A stretch of 64,000 nucleotides of DNA from Vibrio sp. CAU 1672 (GTDB taxonomy: Bacteria; Pseudomonadota; Gammaproteobacteria; Enterobacterales; Vibrionaceae). The notes under the pieces are model-generated. The model did not search any database and was not told where the DNA came from. It was given only the letters and a program-made list of their open reading frames with translations. The position numbers were made by a program, and so were the translations under genes. Shown here in pieces: positions 36,790 to 45,229 of this stretch. The stretch is taken from NCBI RefSeq assembly GCF_029223195.1, contig NZ_JARHUF010000012.1, positions 1 to 64,000 of the forward strand. Direction: 5' to 3'. Position 1 is the first letter of the stretch. The number at the start of each line of letters is the position of its first letter.

Positions 36790-37440
36790 TTATGCTTTTA
36801 GCTCCATTACTTTGTCTTCTATTTGCGCAATAGTAAGCTCCGGTTCCAGCTTTTGGTAAGCCTCAACCAGGGCACTACCATGCTTGTAAGTTTCATCAAT
36901 ACTTAACTCTCTATTAAGGAATAAACTATAGTCACTGGTATTGAGATTATTTTCTTTATACGCTTTGATCGTACCGATAATTGCTTTTGACGCTAACTCT
37001 TGAGCCGCAACTGTAGCCATAAATTCTGGGGTAACAACTGTACCAAGCTTTTCATTGATGCCTTCTAAAGTAATGGACGCACCAATCGCAGACCGTGCCA
37101 GCAAATCTTTATCATCAAGACTATTGAATTTTTCCCGATCAAGAGGAACGTCATTTCTTAAGTGATCGATATACTCACTCATAGAGTTAAAATCACTTGG
37201 CGTTTTCTCGCTCATCATGGCTTTTTCACCCAGCTCTTCTAACTTCTCTTCTGGCTGAATAATTCCTAAGGAGATAGCCACTACTTTAATGGCCTCTCCT
37301 ACTCTTGCAGCAAGTCCCATACCCAAGCTTGCTATTGAAGTGGCGGTACCAACAAGTGAGTCGGTTAACTTTGATGCCATACTACCAATTGTACTGCACG
37401 CACTACTTATAAAGCTTCCAACACTACTCAAAAATCCCAT
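36790..37440 (-). CDS. Small hydrophobic-headed protein, paralogue B
   Basis: This 216-residue protein is clearly homologous to the product of 40452-41090. Shared features are LEELGEKAM, FNSMSEYIDHLRNDV, a central AIGASI helix, EKLGT and LSIDETYKHGSAL. Residues 1-62 are rich in Gly, Ser, Ala and Ile with few charges and could lie on or in a membrane. The rest is a soluble helical domain with the acidic/basic pattern of a protein-protein interface. I know no family name. It sits 10 bases after the HerA-type ATPase gene, whose other flank carries the paralogue. Confidence 0.8.
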   Translation of the reverse strand: MGFLSSVGSFISSACSTIGSMASKLTDSLVGTATSIASLGMGLAARVGEAIKVVAISLGIIQPEEKLEELGEKAMMSEKTPSDFNSMSEYIDHLRNDVPLDREKFNSLDDKDLLARSAIGASITLEGINEKLGTVVTPEFMATVAAQELASKAIIGTIKAYKENNLNTSDYSLFLNRELSIDETYKHGSALVEAYQKLEPELTIAQIEDKVMELKA

Positions 37441-37450
37441 AATCTATTCC

Positions 37451-40432
37451 CTATCCCATTACTTTTATATTTGCCTGAAATATCGCCTGAGTGAACATAT
37501 CAATACAAACTTGGCTATCTTTTTCTAAATCTGAAAGAAAAGTAGCCAGCTTACTTTTTCTTGTATTATTGTCATGAACAGTACTTTCTTTATAACAGTA
37601 CTTATTGATGTAGTTAACCATAAACTCATGGCCAAATTCACCCAGATAGCTTAGAAACTTAGCATTTGCATTTTTTTTGCAAGCAACCTCATACCAAGAT
37701 TCCTTGACTGTGCCTTGCAGTAAATTGAAAACCAAATTGGCTGACGGTTTCTTGCTAAATAATTCTAAACCTTGAATTAGTCCTGACTGATAATTTTCAG
37801 CGTAATACTCAAATGCTAATTCTGAGATTTTTGATGGTTCAACATCCGATTCATTGGTTGTACTAACCAGCTCCTTAATCTGAACCTGCAAAGGCTTACT
37901 CATCCCTGAACTCGACAGAATTACCCTGCCCGGCTCCAGGTTTGACAGGAAATCTTTCTGCTCATCAGACAGTGCCATTGTGTTACCCACGGCTTCTTTA
38001 TCGTCTTTGGCGAACAGTTTGTGGATAATTTTAGTATTGGTGTTTTTCAATACTTCCGGTGTTAACTTGTTCGGAATTTGGTCAACGATAATCAGTGATT
38101 CACCATACTTACGCACTTCAGCCAACATGTCAGCAAAGGTTTCAACGCCTTGCTTTTTATTTTGACTATCTCCCGGCTCAAATTTTGATAATAACCGATG
38201 CGCTTCTTCAATTAAGGTTATGTGACGGAACTTCTCACCCCGCTTTCGGTACTCTTCATAATTAGCTTTAATAGCTTCGTTAAGGTTGGCTAAAACGAAA
38301 CCCATTACGAGAGACTTCTCACTCGGGTTTCGAATCTCTTCTAACTCCAGAATGACGCTTCTTTGCGCGAGATCCTTAAAGTTAATCGATCGCGGCGTAT
38401 CAAGCATTTGTCCTTTTGAACCAATAAGCAGCCCCTGGAGACGCGCTTTGATTGAGCCTATATAGTCCTGTTTAAGTCGATCATCAAAACCCTGCTCTGC
38501 AACCACCACTTCTGTCATACGAACTAAATCGCTCAAAGTTGGGAATGCATACACACCAGCAGCAAAAGGGTCTTCATATTGGCTATTTTTAGACGTTGCT
38601 ATGTTCCAGCCTTTGTCTTCATAGCATCGGTAGATAGCGGCTTCAATTAGCTGTGGTATCGCCGCTTCCATATCAAATGCCGACTCAATACTGGCCTTAA
38701 TCATATCCACCCGGGAGGTGATATTTTCATGCGGGAAAAACTCAAATGGATTTAGCCTGAACGGAGCAACGTTATCATTACCTAACGTAAAGATCAGGAT
38801 ATCCTTGTTCTTTTTGGTTAAGACACGATACTCCGTTTTAGCGGGCTCTATCACAAGAAACGGCATCTGCGCCGACTCCAACAGACGGTGACAGGTGGTT
38901 GTCTTACCGCTACCGGTAACCCCGGCGATGAAGGTATGTTTATCCAGGTCACGTTTGTCGATGTGAACATCAATATTTTGATTCAGACCACTTTTAACCA
39001 GGTTACCAAGGTAGAGTTTATTGCTGTTTTCCAGCGCTGAATTTACATTTAATCCAAACTCGACTTCTTCTTTTAATGTCAGTCCGACCACTTCTTTTTG
39101 CGGAAGACCGGCAACAACACTCAGTTCGTTGGTTGAAAGCCAGTTGCATGAATACTTGTTAAACGGATTTTTCGATAGAAGCAGAGCAAGTTGCTTTTCA
39201 CTGTCCTCAGTAACCGTCTTATTACTCTGATTCGGCTTCAGCGCAGGAAACTGAAAGTTTTTAATCGCCATCACTTCGTTTTGATTCGTCACCTTCTTAA
39301 ACGTTAATGGTGATTTATTGGTTTCTTCACCAGAGAAGATCGAACGAGCGGTATTACCTAGTTTTAATACGCTGGCAATTGAATCTGATAACAAATAGAT
39401 GTTGGATAGGTATAAGCCCTTATTCTTGCCAACCTGTACCCTTTTAAGCAGTACCTCATCAATATACGTCAGCCACTCCTGAACGGCCTTGTCTGAAAAC
39501 TCTCGTGACTCACTTGAGGAACTGCCGGTCTGCTTAGAAAAATTACTGCCAACATTGTTGGCAACAGAATCTGACGTCGAGGTTCCCTTTGTGTTCGCTT
39601 CCGAGCCACTTTTATGCTTATTGTGGTCAGTTTCTTGCGAACTCTTCGAGGTTTGCTTTCCATTACCCGAATCAGAAGTTCCCGAGGTTATTGCCACTGA
39701 CTTACCGGTATTAGTGGTAATGCTCAGGCCATCATTAGTACCTGTGGTCTTGGTTGTGGTGGAGCCTTCCGTTGTACCGGTTGTCTTAGAGTGGCTATCC
39801 CCACTCTGAATACTCTTCTTCGACAAGGGCAGCAACTTGTCATAAATTTTGTATAGTTCTGCTTCTATTTTATTAATTTCTAGTAGCGATAGTGGATCCG
39901 CTAAGACCGCAAGACAGAACTTGTCGCCACTCATAATGTCCACCAGGCGGTCGATCCCCTGAAACTGCTCGTTTTCTTCATGGACACTTGGAACCCCATC
40001 CAACTTGGCCACATGGCTGAAAGTATCGATGATCCCTTTCACGGCACGTCTTTCAGATTTATCCAGCCTTTCAACAACACTACCTCTGAAGTTACCCTCA
40101 AGTGACGGTTTTAAGATCGTTTCACCTATTTCATCGACATCTAATAGCAGGCCTTCTTGATATCGCTTATCTTTTGCGATACCAAATAAAAAGTGCACCT
40201 TTTTACCATCTCCCAGCAATAGGTAGGTAAAGATGATCCCATCAACACTGAGTGAGTTTAATACGTTTTCAAAGGCTTCTTTTCGGGGCGAATCCTCGTC
40301 AAACGTCACTTCTTGTATGTGGTACAGCGAGAAATCATGATCGAGCATACTCAGAGGCTTCTCAAGAGACTCCCTTCTTTCTACACCATCACCCATATTT
40401 TTTAATAGTTCGATTAGTGGTTTCTTACTCAT
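37451..40432 (-). CDS. HerA/FtsK-type ATPase (DUF87-like) with Ser/Thr/Gly-rich insert
   Basis: This 993-residue protein has an N-terminal alpha/beta region (1-200), then a low-complexity segment at about 205-312 made almost wholly of Ser, Thr, Gly, Lys, Asn and Asp. The HerA-type motor follows, with Walker A GVTGSGKTT (504-512), a conserved FLVIEPAKTEYR, Walker B ITLIEEAH (738-745) and the sensor region SLIIVDQIPNKL (779-790). The C-terminal 130 residues match nothing I know. No nuclease motif is visible. HerA-type motors pump DNA or, in conjugative relatives, support secretion. The insert looks like a flexible tether. It is the central gene of the operon. Confidence 0.85.
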   Translation of the reverse strand: MSKKPLIELLKNMGDGVERRESLEKPLSMLDHDFSLYHIQEVTFDEDSPRKEAFENVLNSLSVDGIIFTYLLLGDGKKVHFLFGIAKDKRYQEGLLLDVDEIGETILKPSLEGNFRGSVVERLDKSERRAVKGIIDTFSHVAKLDGVPSVHEENEQFQGIDRLVDIMSGDKFCLAVLADPLSLLEINKIEAELYKIYDKLLPLSKKSIQSGDSHSKTTGTTEGSTTTKTTGTNDGLSITTNTGKSVAITSGTSDSGNGKQTSKSSQETDHNKHKSGSEANTKGTSTSDSVANNVGSNFSKQTGSSSSESREFSDKAVQEWLTYIDEVLLKRVQVGKNKGLYLSNIYLLSDSIASVLKLGNTARSIFSGEETNKSPLTFKKVTNQNEVMAIKNFQFPALKPNQSNKTVTEDSEKQLALLLSKNPFNKYSCNWLSTNELSVVAGLPQKEVVGLTLKEEVEFGLNVNSALENSNKLYLGNLVKSGLNQNIDVHIDKRDLDKHTFIAGVTGSGKTTTCHRLLESAQMPFLVIEPAKTEYRVLTKKNKDILIFTLGNDNVAPFRLNPFEFFPHENITSRVDMIKASIESAFDMEAAIPQLIEAAIYRCYEDKGWNIATSKNSQYEDPFAAGVYAFPTLSDLVRMTEVVVAEQGFDDRLKQDYIGSIKARLQGLLIGSKGQMLDTPRSINFKDLAQRSVILELEEIRNPSEKSLVMGFVLANLNEAIKANYEEYRKRGEKFRHITLIEEAHRLLSKFEPGDSQNKKQGVETFADMLAEVRKYGESLIIVDQIPNKLTPEVLKNTNTKIIHKLFAKDDKEAVGNTMALSDEQKDFLSNLEPGRVILSSSGMSKPLQVQIKELVSTTNESDVEPSKISELAFEYYAENYQSGLIQGLELFSKKPSANLVFNLLQGTVKESWYEVACKKNANAKFLSYLGEFGHEFMVNYINKYCYKESTVHDNNTRKSKLATFLSDLEKDSQVCIDMFTQAIFQANIKVMG

Positions 40433-40451
40433 TAGGAATGCCTTAATTAAA

Positions 40452-41090
40452 TTAACGTAAGCTCATAACAGCATCTTCTGCTTGCTCTGCATCTATTGAA
40501 GGATCTGAAGCCAGGAAAGCATTCTTAAGTGCAACACCATGTTTGTACGTATCTTCAATACTCAAAGTACGACCTAAGAACTTTTCAACATCGTCCGCAT
40601 TTAAACCGCTTTCGGCATAAGACTTGACGATGGCAACCACCACCTTGGGATCAAGATCCAAACCACTAACCGTATTCAGGAAAGGTAACGTGACGTCTGT
40701 TCCGATTTTCTCACTCACGCCTTTGACGGCTATTGCACTACCTATGGCCTGGCGAGTCATCACGTCAACTGTATCGTCGCTTAACTTATCCTTATCTATC
40801 TCGACACCATTGCGCAAATAGTCGATGTATTCATTCATTTTCTCAAAATCTTCGGGCTTTTTATCGGCGGCCATGGCTTTAGCCCCAAGATCTTCGGCAC
40901 GCTCATTCGGACGTAGCACATCAGCGACCAGGCTGACTGCCTCTATTGTATTGATCACCTTGGGTAAATTTTTTCCAATGGTTTCAATTACAATTGGAGC
41001 ATATTTGGCAATCATGGGGCCAATAGAAGACGCTATTTTAGTAATGGCCGAAATAATTGAAGGTATTGTTGTTGGAGGTATCGCGATCAT
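40452..41090 (-). CDS. Small hydrophobic-headed protein, paralogue A
   Basis: This 212-residue protein is homologous to the product of 36790-37440. It shares AEDLGAKAM, FEKMNEYIDYLRNGV, AIGSAIAVKGVSEKIGT and LSIEDTYKHGVALKNAF. The first 60 residues are hydrophobic with regular isoleucine and proline (IPSIISAITKIASSIGPMIAKY) and could form membrane-active amphipathic helices. The family is unknown to me. It sits between the Hsp70-like gene (10 bases away) and the HerA-type gene (19 bases away). The duplication with divergence suggests two partners or a hetero-oligomer. Confidence 0.8.
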   Translation of the reverse strand: MIAIPPTTIPSIISAITKIASSIGPMIAKYAPIVIETIGKNLPKVINTIEAVSLVADVLRPNERAEDLGAKAMAADKKPEDFEKMNEYIDYLRNGVEIDKDKLSDDTVDVMTRQAIGSAIAVKGVSEKIGTDVTLPFLNTVSGLDLDPKVVVAIVKSYAESGLNADDVEKFLGRTLSIEDTYKHGVALKNAFLASDPSIDAEQAEDAVMSLR

Positions 41091-41100
41091 AATCTATCTC

Positions 41101-43872
41101 TTAGAGTTCAATGCTTTGAATATCATTCAGGTATACGTTGTTAACAATGCCATCTTCATTGGCGACAACGTACTCAATCCTGGTCGGGGAAACGGCTCTG
41201 ATATACACCAGCGCCTCATCATCGGTTGTGTCTAACTTGATTGCTTTCTTCTTAATACTGCTATCTGCAATTGACACTTGCCCGGTGCTTGAGCTTGGCT
41301 GATCAGTAAAGAATATCTCGAACTTTTTGTAGTAGGCATCGGTAAACTCAATCCACTGATCAAACGCTACCTCGCGATCCACTAACGGCTTAAACTTGTT
41401 CTTGCGGTTTTCACCGAGGTAGAACTTAAAGCGAATATCTTCTTTACCAACGTTGTGATCAATAACCTTAATCCGTCCGCCTTCCCGGGATTCAATCAAA
41501 CCAAACGCAACCCCTGTCTTACCCGTTGGTTTTTCAACATCATTCTTGTCAGCCCCGAGTGGTGCAAAAAGTTCAAAGCGGCCGGCTCCTTCGGTCAGGC
41601 CCATTTCTTCGTGTTGCAAGGCGATATGCTTTTCAAACAGCTCCTGAACAAATCGAGACTGGCTGGAGTTACCCGCTAAGAAAATCTTCACACTGTCAAT
41701 ATCCGCCAGCATCTGATGACTTTGGCTAAACGCCAGACGCAATGCATCAAAGAAGTTTTCTACGCCCCGTTCAATACGATCGGATAAAATTTCATTCAGT
41801 TCTTGCTCATCGATATCGAGTGCAAATGCCGAATGCTGCACACCATGAACATCCGTCAAGGTCACGGACAGCTCCCCTGAAGCATCAAAAGCGAACTCTT
41901 CGTGCTCTTCCCAAAATGGGCGTAGGGCAATACATAATTGCTTGGTATTGGTTCTCGCTTCCTGAGAGTTACTTAATAGTTGTTCGCTGCCGGCAAACGC
42001 ATCTTTCTCCGGATGCTTTTCAAACTGGATACCTTTTTCAAGCAGGGCACTTTTGTTCTTCTTGAAGACTTCAAAGGCAAGTAACTCAAGCAAATTTTCT
42101 CCGCCCAGGAACTTGTCGCCACCAGCACCAAAGTGCTCAATTGCGTAATCAAAGCGTCTTTCTTTGCGCCCGGTGGCTTCTCTGAATATGCCGAAATCAA
42201 AGTCCGTTGTACCGCCACCAAAATCGAACACGCTATAAAAAACCCGTTCATTATCTTCCGGGTCAAACGCATGGGCTTTCAGCGCTGTCAGTGCGTAAGC
42301 CGCAGGTTCGCTGGCACCTTTAGTGACCGTTAATTGGGCAATGGTGTCTTCTCCCAGTTCTGCTGGCAGAGACTTGGTTAATCCTTTGTGGAAACTCTCA
42401 ATGATTTTGTCCCGGATCGGAACCTCATATGTGACCGGGAACGACAAGATATAATCCATGAAAATGCCGTTATTTAGGTTATTGATGTACAACCCTAAGT
42501 AGTAAGCGTAAATTTCAATCGGGTTAAAATCCTCATCAGACAACTCAAGGAAAGGAGGCAAATCAATAATTCGCCCTTTTTGCCCGACGATTTTGAGCTT
42601 CCTGCTTTTATCGCCTGCCCATTGCTTAATTTCATCAAGGAAGGTATTAAACTTGTGTGACTCACTTCCCTGCATTGAGTTATGCGCGGTATGTGAAATG
42701 GTTAAATCTTGCCAGCGGGTATAGGGCTTGTTGGCTTTCGCATCGTAAGCCGTGATAAACGATTCAAGATCTTTAAACTCCATGATCGTCGGGTTTTCAT
42801 AGTGATAAGCGTCAATTTCTTTACTTAAGTCACCGGTTCCGATTCGCATGGGGTGAATATTAACGTTATCCTTCTGGTACACCACTACTGTGCTTTTGGT
42901 ACCAAAATCAATCGCTACAACGCCATCGTTAATGCTTGACTTAGGGTCTCGGGCCACGAATTTTGTCGGGATGTGAATGGTTTCAAGTTCAGTTGTATCC
43001 AGTTCATCCTGCCATAATGCCCAGTGACCTAACTGTGTATCTTGTAAGACTTTTTCGTGATACGGCGAGATGTCGGCGCGAATTTTATCTTCCGCCAGAA
43101 TACTTGTAGCAATTATGTTTTTGATTAAATCGCCTAATAACCGGTTTGCCTCAGCATTCATATCATTATACGAATGTTCACTATTGCGGTGAAAAACAGA
43201 AAAAAGCAGTTGATATTCGGGGTTGTCACTCGCTACCTTGGGAACAAAGCCTCGGGTTAGAATATCAATAAACAGTGACCTGGCTGAGATATCATTAGTA
43301 TCAAGCGGTAAGAAAGGAATCACAGAGCCAGAATTTGCATCATCCAAATAATCTTGATCAGTATCAAAAGCCTGAACCTGATCTTTCAAGTCATAAAGGT
43401 AATAACATGTCGCGATTGGGCGTTTATTAAAAGTTTTAAACGGAGCACCACTCAAATTAGTTAGACACAACAGCTCGGACTTATTCGGTATCGACCACTC
43501 ATTAAGCTTGTCACCAATCTTATTGTTCAGGTCCTCTTCAACGTAGCTTAATTCTTCACCGGAATCATAATGCCCATAAAGGCGCTCCTGATCTTTTATT
43601 AACCAGTAACCTTTGGCTTTTTTATCAAAGTAGATATCGCCGGCAAGTTGCACCCATCGTTGCGTGTTAAGGTGACTCAGTAAAGAAGTAAAGCAAGTAT
43701 TAAGAAGGCTTAACAAGTCACTGTTATAGGCACTCTGATTAACATCATGTAGAAACAGTTCAATATCTTGTTGTATCAGTTGTTCAATAGTTTCTTCCTG
43801 ATTCGCCGACATGCCCATTGTGTGCATGTAATCGCTCGGCACCTTCCATTCGGACGTTAATTTTGTACTCAT
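41101..43872 (-). CDS. Divergent Hsp70/actin-fold ATPase with large N-terminal extension
   Basis: This 923-residue protein carries the three ASKHA nucleotide motifs of Hsp70. They are phosphate-1 VAIDFGTKSTVVVY (319-332), phosphate-2 FDFGGGTTDFDFG (549-561) and the adenosine motif IFLAGNSSQSRFV (730-742). Residues 1-310 are an extension absent from DnaK. After about residue 790 comes a beta-rich C-terminal domain of about 130 residues, without the usual substrate-binding and lid architecture. A GrpE-like protein in the same operon suggests a true nucleotide cycle. No J-domain protein is present. Substrate and role are unknown. It is 53 bases downstream of the WYL regulator. Confidence 0.88.
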   Translation of the reverse strand: MSTKLTSEWKVPSDYMHTMGMSANQEETIEQLIQQDIELFLHDVNQSAYNSDLLSLLNTCFTSLLSHLNTQRWVQLAGDIYFDKKAKGYWLIKDQERLYGHYDSGEELSYVEEDLNNKIGDKLNEWSIPNKSELLCLTNLSGAPFKTFNKRPIATCYYLYDLKDQVQAFDTDQDYLDDANSGSVIPFLPLDTNDISARSLFIDILTRGFVPKVASDNPEYQLLFSVFHRNSEHSYNDMNAEANRLLGDLIKNIIATSILAEDKIRADISPYHEKVLQDTQLGHWALWQDELDTTELETIHIPTKFVARDPKSSINDGVVAIDFGTKSTVVVYQKDNVNIHPMRIGTGDLSKEIDAYHYENPTIMEFKDLESFITAYDAKANKPYTRWQDLTISHTAHNSMQGSESHKFNTFLDEIKQWAGDKSRKLKIVGQKGRIIDLPPFLELSDEDFNPIEIYAYYLGLYINNLNNGIFMDYILSFPVTYEVPIRDKIIESFHKGLTKSLPAELGEDTIAQLTVTKGASEPAAYALTALKAHAFDPEDNERVFYSVFDFGGGTTDFDFGIFREATGRKERRFDYAIEHFGAGGDKFLGGENLLELLAFEVFKKNKSALLEKGIQFEKHPEKDAFAGSEQLLSNSQEARTNTKQLCIALRPFWEEHEEFAFDASGELSVTLTDVHGVQHSAFALDIDEQELNEILSDRIERGVENFFDALRLAFSQSHQMLADIDSVKIFLAGNSSQSRFVQELFEKHIALQHEEMGLTEGAGRFELFAPLGADKNDVEKPTGKTGVAFGLIESREGGRIKVIDHNVGKEDIRFKFYLGENRKNKFKPLVDREVAFDQWIEFTDAYYKKFEIFFTDQPSSSTGQVSIADSSIKKKAIKLDTTDDEALVYIRAVSPTRIEYVVANEDGIVNNVYLNDIQSIEL

Positions 43873-43925
43873 TGTTATCTCATTATCGTTCTTTTAAATT
43901 CTTAAATTTTCATTTTTTGGGAATG

Positions 43926-44876
43926 CTAAACCAGTTCAACATTCCAGATTTGCTCACCAAATCCATCTAACCATCGTTCAAGGTGTCTGGTTCTTACAAT
44001 AGGTGTCGTAACGCGATAGTGATCCGGACAGTTCTCGATTTTCTGCTCCTTTGAAAGCGGAGTTTCATAAAGATGAAAACCTGCAGCTTTTGAAATACAA
44101 AAGCTCAACTGACACTTCTCCCCTTCACCGAAGCCAAAGCGGCCGTCGGCATCGTATTGGCTCAGCTTAAATTCCTTTGGCCGGTCGAAACTGAAGGTGG
44201 ACACGTAGGCTTTGCTGATCCGGTGAATGGCGACACTTCTTTCGTTATCGTAGCCATCAAAACGACACACCAGATAGAGGCGCTGTCCCTGCTGCGCGAG
44301 GCCGAGCGGCATCACCAGCGCGGATTTTTGCTCTTGTTTTGCGTTGTGGTAATCAATGTTCAGAAACCGGTCGTTAAACAGGGCTTCACTCACCGCCCCA
44401 AATACGTCGGTGGAAATTTTCGGAGACAACAGAGGCTGGGTTTCACTGACCACCCGGACTTTTTTCAGCCATTCACGCTCTTTGTTATTTTGACTGCACG
44501 GGTTTAGTTTGTGCTTGGCTTCCTGGAAAAAACTGCTTAACGACGAGGTCAAATTAGCGGGCAGGAGGTTGATCAAATACTCTTCGGCGAGGTTAAGCAA
44601 TAATGCTTCCTGAGCAGAGAGTTTTGGCAGTGCAATCCCCTCACTATTTTTGTTCCAACGGTAGCCATACGGCTTACTGCGATCATCTTTAATGATGTCA
44701 AAGTGCTCACATAACATTTCAAGATTACGCTGAATACTTCTCAGATCGCGCTCGATGCCAATCTGATGTAACTGTTGATGCAACTCCCTGGCGGTCACTT
44801 GGTGAGACTTGGGGATCCGTTTTAACAACTCAAAGGCAAGAGCAAGGGACTCTTGGGTACTGGACTTCTTCGCCAT
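43926..44876 (-). CDS. WYL-domain transcription regulator
   Basis: This protein of about 316 residues has an N-terminal winged helix-turn-helix (LAFELLKRIPKSHQVTARELHQQL, RDLRSIQRNLEML). The WYL domain follows (FLNIDYHNAKQEQKSALVMPLGLAQQGQRLYLVCRFDG, AIHRISKA), then a C-terminal WCX-type extension ending ERWLDGFGEQIWNVELV. WYL regulators often control defence islands and sense nucleic-acid ligands. I place the start at ATG 44876; the frame is open 30 codons further, but that part does not look conserved. It is the first gene of the seven-gene operon and probably regulates it. Confidence 0.88.
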   Translation of the reverse strand: MAKKSSTQESLALAFELLKRIPKSHQVTARELHQQLHQIGIERDLRSIQRNLEMLCEHFDIIKDDRSKPYGYRWNKNSEGIALPKLSAQEALLLNLAEEYLINLLPANLTSSLSSFFQEAKHKLNPCSQNNKEREWLKKVRVVSETQPLLSPKISTDVFGAVSEALFNDRFLNIDYHNAKQEQKSALVMPLGLAQQGQRLYLVCRFDGYDNERSVAIHRISKAYVSTFSFDRPKEFKLSQYDADGRFGFGEGEKCQLSFCISKAAGFHLYETPLSKEQKIENCPDHYRVTTPIVRTRHLERWLDGFGEQIWNVELV

Positions 44877-45165
44877 GTTCGCTTCACTGTGTAGAAATTC
44901 TATAAACCGCGCAAAGGGCTTCAGCAGACAAGGAAAATTCAGATCTCTGGTTTGCAAAACTCTCATACAGAGAACGAAATAAATGCAAAATGAGACAAAT
45001 TGACCATCATAAATGCTTTACCAACAACGATTTATCAGGACAATGTATAAGCAACAACATACAATGCATTTGAATGATAAACTATGCTTTCTATTAGTAA
45101 GTTAACTATAACGTGAGATATGACACTTTATGTCGCACCCAAGCGGTTATTAAATGAACGATGCA
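44877..45165. promoter_or_regulatory. Upstream region of the WYL/Hsp70/HerA operon
   Basis: About 290 AT-rich bases hold the operon promoter. A short inverted repeat TGTAT-N10-ATACA lies at 45044-45063, flanked by the direct repeat ACAATG. It is a candidate operator for the WYL protein, but this rests on position only. No gene is visible. Confidence 0.35.
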
Positions 45166-45201
45166 TAAAAAAATGCCGACCAATGAGTCATTGGTCGGCA
45201 T
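45166..45201 (-). terminator. Terminator of the lipoprotein gene
   Basis: ATGCCGACCAATGA and TCATTGGTCGGCAT pair around one central base. On the minus strand a run of seven T residues follows. It lies 28 bases past the stop at 45230. Confidence 0.9.
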
Positions 45202-45229
45202 CATTCAGAATGGCATGTTAAGCGCTAAG

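Noticed and set aside
37451..40432. Conjugative VirB4/TraD ATPase of an integrated element
   Set aside because: Motor motifs fit HerA, and no relaxase, pilus or mating-pair gene is nearby.
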